DNA of 13,821 nucleotides from Massilia sp. UBA2604 (GCA_002339265.1 DDKG01000227.1:322-14142), one strand, 5' to 3'. Shown: positions 1 to 7,362, counted from the first letter of the stretch. Notes: generated by a model from the sequence alone, not told the origin. A program made the numbers and translations.

Positions 1-917
1 TCGTGGATGGTCAGCCACAGGTGTTCCGGCGACAGCATCAGGTCGTACTTGCCCGGCTGGACCGACTTGGCGGTCAGCTTGCGCTTGGCGTCGCGGCCCG
101 CGGCGCGCGCGTCCTCGACGATGTCGTAGCTGTCGGTGTACAGGGTGGCGACGCCGCCCGCGGCCTTGATCTTGTGCTCAGGGCGGGCGTCGAAGTATTC
201 ATAGCCCTTGCCGACCGGGGAGCTCAGGCCGTCGCGCGAGCGGAACTTGCCGGTGGCCTTGTCGACCGCGGTGGCCGACAGCGGCGCCCACAGGCGATGC
301 ACGTCCTGGTCGATGTAGGAGCCGTCGGTGGATGCGAAGTACTTCTGCTGGTTCACCTGGAACAGCATCGTGCGCATGAAGTTGGCGCCGCCTTCCATGC
401 CCGCCTTGTTGGCGGCGATCAGCATGTCGGTCTTCTCCGCGATCGGCACCGTGCGCCAGTCCTTGGTGTACGGCGTGCTCCACGATACCTCACCGACGCC
501 CTTGACTGGTGCAAGCTGCACCGGTTCGGTCTGGAGCTTGGCGTTGGCCTTGGCGATCGCCACCGCCTGGCGCGCCGCATTGGCGATGCCGTCGTTCGAC
601 ATGTCCGAAGTCGCCGCGAAGCCGTAGGCGCCGTTCACGATCACGCGCACGCCGACGCCGGCCGATTCGGTATTGGCGACGTTCTCGACGTTCAGGTCGC
701 GGGTGGTGATGAACTGGTTGAGATAGCGGCCGATGCGCACGTCGGCGTAGCTGGCGCCAGCCTTGGTGGCGGCGTTCAGCGCGACGTCGGCCAGCGCCTT
801 CTTGGCGGCGACGGGCATCGTGCTGACCAGTTCCTCGGCAGCGATCGCGCGGCCGAATGGCAGCAGCATCGAGGCAGCGGTCAGGCTGCCAAGATTGAGA
901 AAGGTACGGCGTTCCAT
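1..917 (-). CDS. Tat-exported TldD/PmbA-family metallopeptidase (C-terminal part outside window)
   Basis: 305 complete codons are visible and the gene runs off the left edge. The N-terminus MERRTFLNLGSLTAA with a hydrophobic stretch ending in AIAA is a twin-arginine (RRxFL) signal, so export folded to the periplasm is expected. The mature part (LADVALNAATKAGASYADVRIGR, GVGVRVIVNGAYGFAAT, FASTDGSYIDQ) is the TldD/PmbA N-terminal domain. The last visible codons read LWLTIH followed by GA-, which is where the family's zinc motif HExxxH begins, so the window ends inside the active site. The start at 917 is supported by AGGAG (927-923) five bases upstream. Classical TldD/TldE is a cytosolic heterodimer that degrades unfolded peptides and matures microcins; a Tat-borne paralogue would act outside the cytoplasm on unknown peptides. 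A partner gene may lie to the left but cannot be seen. Family call is firm; substrate unknown. Confidence 0.9.
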   Translation of the reverse strand, partial: MERRTFLNLGSLTAASMLLPFGRAIAAEELVSTMPVAAKKALADVALNAATKAGASYADVRIGRYLNQFITTRDLNVENVANTESAGVGVRVIVNGAYGFAATSDMSNDGIANAARQAVAIAKANAKLQTEPVQLAPVKGVGEVSWSTPYTKDWRTVPIAEKTDMLIAANKAGMEGGANFMRTMLFQVNQQKYFASTDGSYIDQDVHRLWAPLSATAVDKATGKFRSRDGLSSPVGKGYEYFDARPEHKIKAAGGVATLYTDSYDIVEDARAAGRDAKRKLTAKSVQPGKYDLMLSPEHLWLTIH

Positions 918-1246
918 GTGTTCTCCTGAATAACCTACTTCCGGGCAGCGGTTCCGCGGACAGCTCGGGGCCGCGCTTGTATGTACATCGCTTTTATTGT
1001 GGATTTGCCTGTGTGATGCGCGGCAAACCTCTCAACCATAGCATTGACTTAACGTTTTGAATAGGCAATCTTTGTGCCACCTCAATGCAACGTTCTCTGC
1101 CTGTGCAGGGCACTGTCAGTACAATGAATATTCCATGTATATGCATATGCGAGGAACGCTTGACTAAGGAGGTTGCCTGTTCGATCATCTTCGCGCCGAC
1201 GGCGGCGAACCGCATGCCGTCCCATCCACCATGGAGACCTCGCACG
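918..1246. other. Divergent intergenic spacer of 329 bases
   Basis: This lies between the leftward TldD-family gene and the rightward methyltransferase-fold gene. No credible gene is seen: the rightward reading frame is open from 1085 but this part has no gene-like N-terminus or well-placed ribosome site. It is visibly richer in A+T than its flanks. It holds the RBS of the TldD-family gene, a 6-bp inverted repeat (TTTGCC 1004-1009 / GGCAAA 1022-1027), the palindrome ATATGCATAT at 1139-1148, and two TTGACT hexamers (1044-1049, 1160-1165), the second with an acceptable -10. No confident promoter was found for the leftward gene. Confidence 0.6.
1160..1188 (+). promoter_or_regulatory. Candidate sigma70 promoter for the methyltransferase-fold gene
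   Basis: TTGACT (1160-1165, 5/6 to consensus) is followed after 17 bases by GATCAT (1183-1188, 4/6). Transcription would start near 1195, about 50 bases before the chosen ATG. The -10 is mediocre. A weaker alternative is TACAAT at 1120-1125 with no good -35. Confidence 0.35.
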
Positions 1247-2032
1247 ATGAAACGACTGATCCTGGCCGCAATGCTGGCAACCGGCATCGCCGGCGCCGCG
1301 CACGCGGACGACGCCCTCAAATCCGCCATCGCCGGCGAACACCGCGCGGCCGCCAACAAGGCCCGCGACACCTACCGCCATCCTTATGAAACCCTGACCT
1401 TCTTCGGCATCAAGCCGAACATGACGGTGATCGAGCTGTCGCCGGGCGGCGGCTGGTACACCGAGATCCTGGCGCCCTACCTGCGCGACGGCGGCAAGCT
1501 GTATGGCGCGGTGCCGGACGCCGAGAGCCGCGGCGGCAAGGCCTTCCGCGACAGGCTGGCCGCCAATGGCGCCGTGTACGGCAAGGTGACCCCGGTGCAG
1601 TTCGCGCCGCCGGCCAGCATCGCCCTGGGCGAGCCGAACAGCGTCGACATGGTGGTCACCTTCCGCAACCTGCACAACTGGCTGGGCAACGGCGACGACG
1701 CCGTGCTCACCGTCCTGAAGGAAGCGCACAAGGTCTTGAAGCCGGGCGGCGTGCTGGGCGTGGTCGAGCACCGCCTGCCGGCGAAGATGGAGCAGGACGC
1801 CAAGGCCTCGAGCGGCTATATGCACGAGGCGTATGTGATCCGCATGGCCGAACGCGCCGGCTTCAAGCTGGCCGCCAAGTCGGAGGTGAACGCCAATCCG
1901 AAGGACACCGCCGACCATGAAAAAGGCGTGTGGACCCTGCCGCCGGTGCTGGCCAACAAGGACAAGGACCGCGAGAAGTACCTGGCCATCGGCGAGAGCG
2001 ACCGCATGACGCTCAAGTTCGTCAAGCAGTAA
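1247..2032 (+). CDS. Exported class I SAM-methyltransferase-fold protein (COG4798-like)
   Basis: 261 aa. Residues 1-20 (MKRLILAAMLATGIAGAAHA, then DD) form a clean Sec signal peptide with an AHA cleavage site. The rest resembles a Rossmann methyltransferase: VIELSPGGGWYTEIL (61-75) is the motif I position, with E63 and glycines 67-69, and DMVVTFRNLHNW (134-145) corresponds to the motif IV region. The family is the predicted methyltransferase group COG4798, whose substrate is not established. The start at 1247 was chosen because it puts a short basic n-region before the hydrophobic core, with GGAG at 1233-1236 ten bases upstream; an in-frame ATG at 1214 would give a less natural signal. The protein is odd because SAM is made in the cytoplasm while the signal implies periplasmic location. 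It may bind another ligand or have lost catalysis. A hairpin follows the stop by 13 bases. Confidence 0.85.
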   Translation: MKRLILAAMLATGIAGAAHADDALKSAIAGEHRAAANKARDTYRHPYETLTFFGIKPNMTVIELSPGGGWYTEILAPYLRDGGKLYGAVPDAESRGGKAFRDRLAANGAVYGKVTPVQFAPPASIALGEPNSVDMVVTFRNLHNWLGNGDDAVLTVLKEAHKVLKPGGVLGVVEHRLPAKMEQDAKASSGYMHEAYVIRMAERAGFKLAAKSEVNANPKDTADHEKGVWTLPPVLANKDKDREKYLAIGESDRMTLKFVKQ

Positions 2033-2045
2033 GCGCCGCTACGGG

Positions 2046-2078
2046 GTCACGCAGGGAGGCAATGCCGCCCTGCGTGAC
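2046..2078 (+). terminator. GC-rich hairpin after the methyltransferase-fold gene, possible terminator
   Basis: An 11-bp perfect stem (GTCACGCAGGG 2046-2056 with CCCTGCGTGAC 2068-2078) encloses a further 3-bp stem GGC-AAT-GCC after one mismatch. It starts 13 bases after the stop at 2032. The T-rich stretch is displaced (2087-2097) and interrupted, so it is not a textbook rho-independent terminator. It could also act as a processing or mRNA-stabilising element. Confidence 0.5.
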
Positions 2079-2109
2079 GATCCATGTATTTCCTTTTGCG
2101 GCGCGCGTG

Positions 2110-2115
2110 TATATT
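2110..2115 (+). promoter_or_regulatory. Candidate -10 element for the Deg-type protease gene
   Basis: TATATT at 2110-2115 is the only good -10 hexamer in the spacer. It lies 40 bases before the chosen ATG, in an AT-richer patch after the hairpin. No good -35 was found at 16-18 bases. Confidence 0.25.
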
Positions 2116-2154
2116 CTCTCGGTCACACTCCGAACCATGCCGCCGAAGGAAACC

Positions 2155-3759
2155 ATGAACAATCTGCCGCTATTGCGCCTGGCCGTACTTGCATTCGCCC
2201 TCTCCGGACCCGCTGCAGCCCAGGATGCCGTGCCGCCCGAGGTCCAGGCGGCGCCGGCTACCGTTCCCACTCCCACCCCCGCGGCGCCACCCGTGGTCGT
2301 CGCCGCGACCAAGAGCGCCGTACCTGCCCCGGTGCTGCCCGCGGTCGAAAACTCGGTTGTGAAGATTTTCGCCACCATCCGTCGTCCGGAACCGTACAAG
2401 CCGTGGACCAAGGCGGCCCCCAGCCCGGTCACCGGGTCCGGCGTCATCATCGAGGGCAAGCGCATCCTGACCAATGCCCACGTGGTCGGCTATGCCAGCC
2501 AGGTCGAGGTGCAGGCCAACCAGTCGGGCGACAAGGTCGCGGCCAAGGTGATCGCGCTCGCGCGCGGCATCGACCTCGCCGTGCTGGAACTCGAAGACCC
2601 CTCCTTCTTCGACAAGCGTCCACCGGTGCCCCGCGCGCCGGTGCTGCCCGACGTGCGCCAGCAGGTGTTCGCCTATGGCTATCCGGTGGGCGGCAACTCG
2701 CTGTCGACCACCACCGGCATCGTCTCGCGCGTCGAGTTCGTCAACTACGGCGCCTTCAGCTCGGGCCTGCGGATCCAGATCGACGCCGCGATCAATCCCG
2801 GCAACAGCGGCGGCCCGGTGGTGTCGGGCGACCGGATGATCGGCCTGGCCTTTGCGGGCGCCCTCAATGCGCAAAGCATCGGCTATGTGATCCCGAACGA
2901 AGAGATCGAGCTGTTCCTGCGCGACGTGGCCGACGGCCGCTACGACGGCAAGCCGCTGCTGCACGACAGCGTGCAGACGCTGGAGAATCCGGCGCTGCGC
3001 CAGTTCCTCAAGCTCGACCGCTCGGTCGAAGGCGCGGTGGTGCACCGGCCGTATCGGGTCGACGCCAGCTGGCCGCTGAAGGAATGGGACGTTATCACCC
3101 ATATCGGCGAGCATGCGATCGACAACCAGGGCATGGTCAAGCTGGGTTCGAACCTGCGCGTGCGCTTCCAGTACCGGGTCCAGCAAGTAGCCAGGAACGG
3201 CAAGGTGCCAATGACGATCGTGCGTGGCGGCAAGACGATGAAGGTCGAAGTGCCGGCCACCGGCCCGCGTCCACTATTGATCTCGGACCTGGATGGCGGC
3301 TACCCGTCCTACTTCATCTATGGCCCGATGACCTTCTCGCGCGCCACCAGCGAATTCATGAGCTTTGTCGCCGGCAGTGCGCCGGGGATGAACGCCTATG
3401 CCTTCAATGCCAGCCCACTGGTGACCCGCCGTGGCGATTCGCCGACGCTTGACCGCGAAGAGCTGGTGGTGATCAGCGCACCGTTCTTCCCGCACAAGCT
3501 GGTGAGCGGCTACAGCAACCGCTTCGGTTCGGTGATCGAATCGGTGAACGGCCAGAGCGTGCGCAGCCTGCAGCACATGGTCGAACTGCTGCGCGACCTG
3601 AAGGACGAGCAGCTAGTGCTGCGCTTCGACCAGCGCTACGGCGAAACCATGATCCTGCCGCGCAAGGCGATGCTCGATGCGACCGAATCTATCCTGTCGG
3701 ACAACGGGATCAGGACGCAGGGATCGGAAGACATGATGAAGGTGTGGGAACGCAAATAA
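2155..3759 (+). CDS. Periplasmic trypsin-like serine protease, plant-type Deg (S1C) architecture
   Basis: 534 aa. A Sec signal (residues 1-22, ending PAAA before QD) is followed by an Ala/Pro-rich linker to about 58. The protease domain (about 62-270) has the full triad: H109 in TNAHVV, D140 in GIDLAVL, S218 in GNSGGP, with AYGYPVGG between. A PDZ-like domain follows (about 275-385, DVITHIGEHAIDNQGM). The C-terminal part, with VIESVNGQSVRSLQHMVELL and a tail AMLDATESILSDNGI, resembles the terminal PDZ-like domain of plant Deg2/Deg9-type proteases rather than the two PDZ domains of E. coli DegP. Expected role: ATP-independent degradation of damaged envelope proteins. Start at 2155 has AAGGA (2146-2150) just upstream and begins a proper signal peptide; an in-frame ATG at 2137 would add MPPKET. 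No recognised regulator adjoins it. Family and catalytic competence are firm; the substrate is unknown. Confidence 0.92.
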   Translation: MNNLPLLRLAVLAFALSGPAAAQDAVPPEVQAAPATVPTPTPAAPPVVVAATKSAVPAPVLPAVENSVVKIFATIRRPEPYKPWTKAAPSPVTGSGVIIEGKRILTNAHVVGYASQVEVQANQSGDKVAAKVIALARGIDLAVLELEDPSFFDKRPPVPRAPVLPDVRQQVFAYGYPVGGNSLSTTTGIVSRVEFVNYGAFSSGLRIQIDAAINPGNSGGPVVSGDRMIGLAFAGALNAQSIGYVIPNEEIELFLRDVADGRYDGKPLLHDSVQTLENPALRQFLKLDRSVEGAVVHRPYRVDASWPLKEWDVITHIGEHAIDNQGMVKLGSNLRVRFQYRVQQVARNGKVPMTIVRGGKTMKVEVPATGPRPLLISDLDGGYPSYFIYGPMTFSRATSEFMSFVAGSAPGMNAYAFNASPLVTRRGDSPTLDREELVVISAPFFPHKLVSGYSNRFGSVIESVNGQSVRSLQHMVELLRDLKDEQLVLRFDQRYGETMILPRKAMLDATESILSDNGIRTQGSEDMMKVWERK

Positions 3760-3781
3760 GCCTCGCTGCCCCGCACGATGA

Positions 3782-3809
3782 AAAACGCCCGCGAATCCGC
3801 GGGCGTTTT
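3782..3809. terminator. Bidirectional rho-independent terminator between convergent genes
   Basis: A perfect 12-bp stem (AAAACGCCCGCG 3782-3793 with CGCGGGCGTTTT 3798-3809) closes an AATC loop. Rightwards it ends in TTTTCTTT; leftwards the opposite strand ends in a run of five T (3785-3781). It lies 22 bases after the protease stop and 17 bases beyond the stop of the convergent serine hydrolase, so it can serve both. Confidence 0.9.
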
Positions 3810-3810
3810 C

Positions 3811-3840
3811 TTTACTTCGCCTTCTTTTACTTCGCCTTCT
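3811..3840. repeat. Perfect 15-bp tandem duplication over a stop codon
   Basis: TTTACTTCGCCTTCT occurs at 3811-3825 and again at 3826-3840 with no gap. On the minus strand the unit encodes KKAK plus the stop of the serine hydrolase, so the last codons and the TAA are repeated immediately downstream in the same frame. Strand slippage is the likely origin. Confidence 0.97.
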
Positions 3841-5437
3841 TCACGGGCGTGAACAGCAGGTCCTGGAAGTCGTAGCTGAAATCGGTCTCCTTCGAGATCG
3901 GCTTCATTCGCATCCGCTCGATCGAACCGTCGTGGTCCAGCGAGAAGGTTGCGTAGGCGTCGGCGTTGAAGTTGCGTTCCTTCCAGCGCACGATGAAGGT
4001 ATCGTGCTGGAAGTGCTCCATCTCGCCGGTCAGGTCGGGCGTGCGCGAGAACGACATCACCAGCTTGCTGCCCTGGCGCTTGATCGTCGCCTTGCCGTAC
4101 CAGGCGTCCTCGTACTCGCCCTCGTAGTCCCACAGCGCCAGCGACGGCTTCGAGGCCTTGGCACGGCTGGCGCTCTCGCCTTTCACGCGCGCCGCTTCCT
4201 TTTCGCTTGCTTCGCGGTCGACCGCGGCGATGCGGCCGATCCAGTCGGTCGGCGCCACGCCCAGGTACTGGTCCAGCAGGCGGTATTGCAGCGCATTGAG
4301 CGAGGGGCCGCTTTCGGCATTGGTGAAGATTGCGATACCGAGCTTCGCCTCCGGCACCAGCATCACGCGCGAATAAAAGCCCTGCAGCGCGCCGCCGTGC
4401 ATCGCCACCAGCTTGCCCTGGTAGTCGCGCAGCTGGAAGCCCAGGCCATAGGCAAAGAAGTTGGGCTTGGTCGCCGCCAGCGGCGGACGCGGCTCGTTGA
4501 TCTTCATCGGCGTCTGCGCAGTCCACATCTCGCGGGCCTGCTTGTCGGACCACAGGCGCGCTTCCTTGCCGCCCGCAGCCTGCGGGAGGCGGCCATTATC
4601 GAGCAGCACGTTCATCCAGCGCGCGATGTCTTCGGCATTGGTGTTGATGCCCACCGCGCCGATCGCGTTCGCCACCGGCATCGGTTTCACGACCGCCGCC
4701 TTGCCATCGATCTTGCTGTGCGGCGCCGACACGTTCATGCCCGGCTTGTGCTGATCCAGGCTGGTGGTGGTGGCCTGCATGCCGACCGGATCGAGGATCC
4801 ATTCGCGCATGGTCGCGCCCCAGTCCTTGCCGGACTTCTGGGCGATGATCTTGCCGGCCACGATGTACAGCAGGTTGTCGTAGGCGTAACTGTTGCGGAA
4901 GCTCGTCGCCGGCTTGATGTAGCGGAGGTTGTGGATGATCTCGTCGGTGCTGAAGGTGGTGGTCGGCCACCACATCAGGTCACCGGCGCCCAGCCCCAGG
5001 CCGCTGCGGTGCGTGAGCAGGTCGCGCACCGTCATCTCGGCCGTCACGTAGGCATCGTACATGCGGAAGTCCGGCAGGTGCTTGATGACCGGGTCGTCCC
5101 ATTCCAGCTTGCCCTGGTCAACCAGCATCGCCAGCCCCGCCGCCGTGAATGCCTTGGAGTTGGACGCGATCTCGAAGATGGTCTTGCCGTCGACCGGCGT
5201 CGGGTCGCCGAGTTTGCGCACGCCGAAGCCCTGGGTGACGACGACCTTGCCATCCTTGACCACCGCGATGGCGATGCCGGGGACGTCGAACGTCTTCAGC
5301 ACGCGGTTGACGTCGGCTTCCAGGTTGTAGGCAGGCGCCGCCGCGGTGGCGGTCTGCGCAACGGCAGTCTGTGTAGAAACAGCGACGGCGCAGAAAGCCA
5401 GCAGCAGCGCGCCGGCGAGTCGGTTCATGGTCATCAT
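3827..5437 (-). CDS. Exported serine hydrolase, beta-lactamase/S12 fold with C-terminal DUF3471
   Basis: 536 aa from the first ATG. A Sec signal (through VSTQTAVA, about residue 27) leads to a penicillin-binding/beta-lactamase-like domain: nucleophile motif S92-N-S-K95, Y186-D-N188 as the YxN element, and H347-G-G349 as the third motif. Residues from about 435 to the end (LWDYEGEYEDAWYGKATIKR, then FDFQDLLF-like) match DUF3471, often found on this fold. Related proteins include D-aminopeptidases, esterases such as EstB and class C-like enzymes, so beta-lactam resistance should not be assumed. Its ATG at 5437 overlaps the TGA of the upstream M1 aminopeptidase as ATGA, which implies translational coupling and a shared mRNA. 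In-frame ATGs at 5434 and 5428 are alternative starts. The context suggests hydrolysis of short or D-amino-acid-containing peptides in the periplasm. Its stop lies in a 15-bp tandem duplication. Confidence 0.9.
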   Translation of the reverse strand: MMTMNRLAGALLLAFCAVAVSTQTAVAQTATAAAPAYNLEADVNRVLKTFDVPGIAIAVVKDGKVVVTQGFGVRKLGDPTPVDGKTIFEIASNSKAFTAAGLAMLVDQGKLEWDDPVIKHLPDFRMYDAYVTAEMTVRDLLTHRSGLGLGAGDLMWWPTTTFSTDEIIHNLRYIKPATSFRNSYAYDNLLYIVAGKIIAQKSGKDWGATMREWILDPVGMQATTTSLDQHKPGMNVSAPHSKIDGKAAVVKPMPVANAIGAVGINTNAEDIARWMNVLLDNGRLPQAAGGKEARLWSDKQAREMWTAQTPMKINEPRPPLAATKPNFFAYGLGFQLRDYQGKLVAMHGGALQGFYSRVMLVPEAKLGIAIFTNAESGPSLNALQYRLLDQYLGVAPTDWIGRIAAVDREASEKEAARVKGESASRAKASKPSLALWDYEGEYEDAWYGKATIKRQGSKLVMSFSRTPDLTGEMEHFQHDTFIVRWKERNFNADAYATFSLDHDGSIERMRMKPISKETDFSYDFQDLLFTPVKKAK

Positions 5438-7290
5438 TGCTTGCCCATCGCCTTGTCGACGCTCGATTGCGTCTCCGGGTGGTAACGCTCGCGCGCCTTC
5501 TTGTAGATGCCTTCGGCCCAGGCGCGATCGTCAGGTTTCTCGCGCAGCGCAGCATATAGCGGCACCACGAACTTCTGGCGGCCCACGCTCATCAGGAAGG
5601 CTTCGAGCTGCGGACGCACGGCGCGGTAGCCGGCATGCACCGAGGCGCGGTAGAAGCGGAATGCGACTTCGTTATTCTTGGTGTTGGCCAGATCGTAGGC
5701 GCGGTCGAGTTCTTCCAGCTTCTTCGCATCGGCCTTGTTGTCGATATCGTTCAGGAACTTCATCCACTCGGCGGCGTTCCAGTCCTTGGCTTTCAACTGT
5801 TCAGTCGAGACCGTGCCCTTGACCCAGCCGTCGATCGACGCGTTCAGCTGCGCCAGGCGCTGCGACACGGCGCGCTGGCCGCTCTGCGGGATGCCGGGGC
5901 CGTAGATCCACTCGTCCAGCTCGGCCTCGCTCATGATCTTCGGATTCTTGGCCAGCAGGTTCTTGCGCAGGTAATCCAGGAACTGGTCGTTGGTCACGCT
6001 CTGGAAGGCGTGGCCGTCGAACCAGCCGCGCAGGAAGGTGTCGAAGGCGGCGCGGCCGGCGCGCTGCTCGAGCGTGTGCAGGAACCAGGCGCCCTTCGGA
6101 TAGGCCAGCGAAGTGTCCGGATAGTGTTCGGCCGAGGTATCAGGCTGGCGCGATACCAGCGCCTGCTTGGCCGGCGGCAGGTCCTTCAGCATTTCCAGCG
6201 CCTCTTCCTGCTCCAGCTGCAGGTTCATCAGGGCGACTTCCTTGCCGTAGATTTCCTCCAGGATGCGGGTGGTGACGTAGGTGGTGAAGCCTTCGTTGAG
6301 CCACCAGTGCTTCCACGAGGCGTTGGTCACCAGGTTGCCCGACCAGCTGTGCGCCAGTTCGTGGGCGATCAGGTCGACCAGGCTGCGGTCGCCCGCGATC
6401 ATGGTCGGGGTCAGGAAAGTCAGGCGCGGGTTTTCCATGCCGCCGATCGGGAACGACGGCGGCAGCACCAGCATGTCGTAACGTCCCCAGCGATACGGTC
6501 CGTACAGCTTCTCGGCCGCTTCGACCATCTTCTCGGTGTCGGCCAGCTCGTATTCGGCAGCCTTGATACGCTGCGGCTCGGCGTAGACGCCGGTGCGTCC
6601 GCCGAGCGTGCGCGCTTCGAGCTCGCCGATGCCGATCGCCAGCAGGTAGGATGGAATCGGCTGCGGCATATTGAACTTCCAGCCACCCTTGCCGGTGGCC
6701 TTCATGTCGTTATCGGCGCTCATCACCACGCGCAGGCCTTCCGGCGCCTCGATGCGGGCGCTGTAGGTGAAGCGCACCGCCGGCGTGTCCTGGATCGGCA
6801 CCCAGGAGCGGGCATTGATCGCCTGCGACTGGCTGAACATGAACGGGTACTTGCCCGACATGGTCTGCACCGGCTGCAGCCACTGCAGCGCGGTGGCGGT
6901 CGGCGCGGTGCGGTAGTGGATGCGCACCTTCTTCTGCTGGCCCGGCAGCTTGACCTGCAGCGGCTGGCCCTTTTCTTCGTCGAACTTGCCGAGCGAGTAG
7001 TCAGCCTTGCCCCAGGCGCCCTTCGCGTCCTGCGCCTCGATCTTCGAGATCGTCAGCTCGCGCGTGTCCAGGTCGAGCGTGGTCGCCTTCTTGTCCAGCC
7101 AGTCGAGGGTCAGCTCGGCATAGCCGTCCAGGCTTTTCTTTGCGAAGTCGGCCTTCAGGTCCAGGTGCAGGGCGGTGGTCTTGACCTGGTCGTACTTGGC
7201 GTAGCTGAGGGGATCGAGTGCGAAGGCGTAGGCGCTCCAGGCGCCGAGGAAGGCTGCGGTGCTGGCGCGCAGCAGGATACTTTTGTTCAT
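5434..7290 (-). CDS. Exported M1-family zinc aminopeptidase, leukotriene A4 hydrolase-like
   Basis: 618 aa. A signal peptide (MNKSILLRASTAAFLGAWSAYAFA, then LDP) precedes the M1 beta-saddle domain. The exopeptidase motif GGMEN is at 283-287, and the zinc site is H310-E-L-A-H314 with E333, giving HExxH-x18-E. Y397 in AYPKG occupies the position of the transition-state tyrosine. The C-terminal region (VGRQKFVVPLYAALREKPD, then YHPET) matches the helical LTA4H_C domain. It should remove N-terminal residues from peptides in the periplasm or outside. The start at 7290 was chosen because it begins the signal peptide; longer in-frame forms up to 7425 would put a non-signal extension in front and run into the divergent promoter region. 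The ribosome site is weak (GAGAGACC). It leads a two-gene operon with the serine hydrolase. Confidence 0.93.
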   Translation of the reverse strand: MNKSILLRASTAAFLGAWSAYAFALDPLSYAKYDQVKTTALHLDLKADFAKKSLDGYAELTLDWLDKKATTLDLDTRELTISKIEAQDAKGAWGKADYSLGKFDEEKGQPLQVKLPGQQKKVRIHYRTAPTATALQWLQPVQTMSGKYPFMFSQSQAINARSWVPIQDTPAVRFTYSARIEAPEGLRVVMSADNDMKATGKGGWKFNMPQPIPSYLLAIGIGELEARTLGGRTGVYAEPQRIKAAEYELADTEKMVEAAEKLYGPYRWGRYDMLVLPPSFPIGGMENPRLTFLTPTMIAGDRSLVDLIAHELAHSWSGNLVTNASWKHWWLNEGFTTYVTTRILEEIYGKEVALMNLQLEQEEALEMLKDLPPAKQALVSRQPDTSAEHYPDTSLAYPKGAWFLHTLEQRAGRAAFDTFLRGWFDGHAFQSVTNDQFLDYLRKNLLAKNPKIMSEAELDEWIYGPGIPQSGQRAVSQRLAQLNASIDGWVKGTVSTEQLKAKDWNAAEWMKFLNDIDNKADAKKLEELDRAYDLANTKNNEVAFRFYRASVHAGYRAVRPQLEAFLMSVGRQKFVVPLYAALREKPDDRAWAEGIYKKARERYHPETQSSVDKAMGKQ

Positions 7291-7333
7291 GGTCTCTCGC
7301 GGGAAGGTCGGCCCGGCAGGCCGAGGCGGGTGC

Positions 7334-7362
7334 AGGATAGCATGCACGCCTGGCGAGCGAAA
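7334..7362 (-). promoter_or_regulatory. Candidate promoter for the aminopeptidase-hydrolase operon
   Basis: On the minus strand, TTTCGC (7362-7357) is followed after 17 bases by TATCCT (7339-7334), preceded by TGC as an extended -10. Transcription would start near 7327, some 37 bases before the ATG at 7290. The -35 is weak. Confidence 0.35.

Noticed and set aside
1165..1172. Perfect Shine-Dalgarno TAAGGAGG with the thought of a small unlisted gene
   Set aside because: No ATG or GTG and no usable TTG lies 5-10 bases downstream, and the motif falls in the spacer of the candidate TTGACT promoter, so it may not even be transcribed from there.
1085..1246. N-terminal extension of the methyltransferase-fold gene from 1085 or 1214
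   Set aside because: The extension lacks gene-like composition and would bury the signal peptide; ATG 1247 gives a normal signal and a usable GGAG.
3827..5437. True beta-lactamase conferring antibiotic resistance
   Set aside because: The fold is shared with D-aminopeptidases and esterases; the DUF3471 tail and operon with an aminopeptidase argue against a class C resistance enzyme.
3932..5485. Long open frames antisense to the real genes, including 5635-7392 (+), 11194-13707 (-) and 7259-9649 (+)
   Set aside because: They mirror real genes with recognisable domains, have Arg/Ala/Gly/His-rich translations typical of GC-rich shadow frames, and show no domain or motif.
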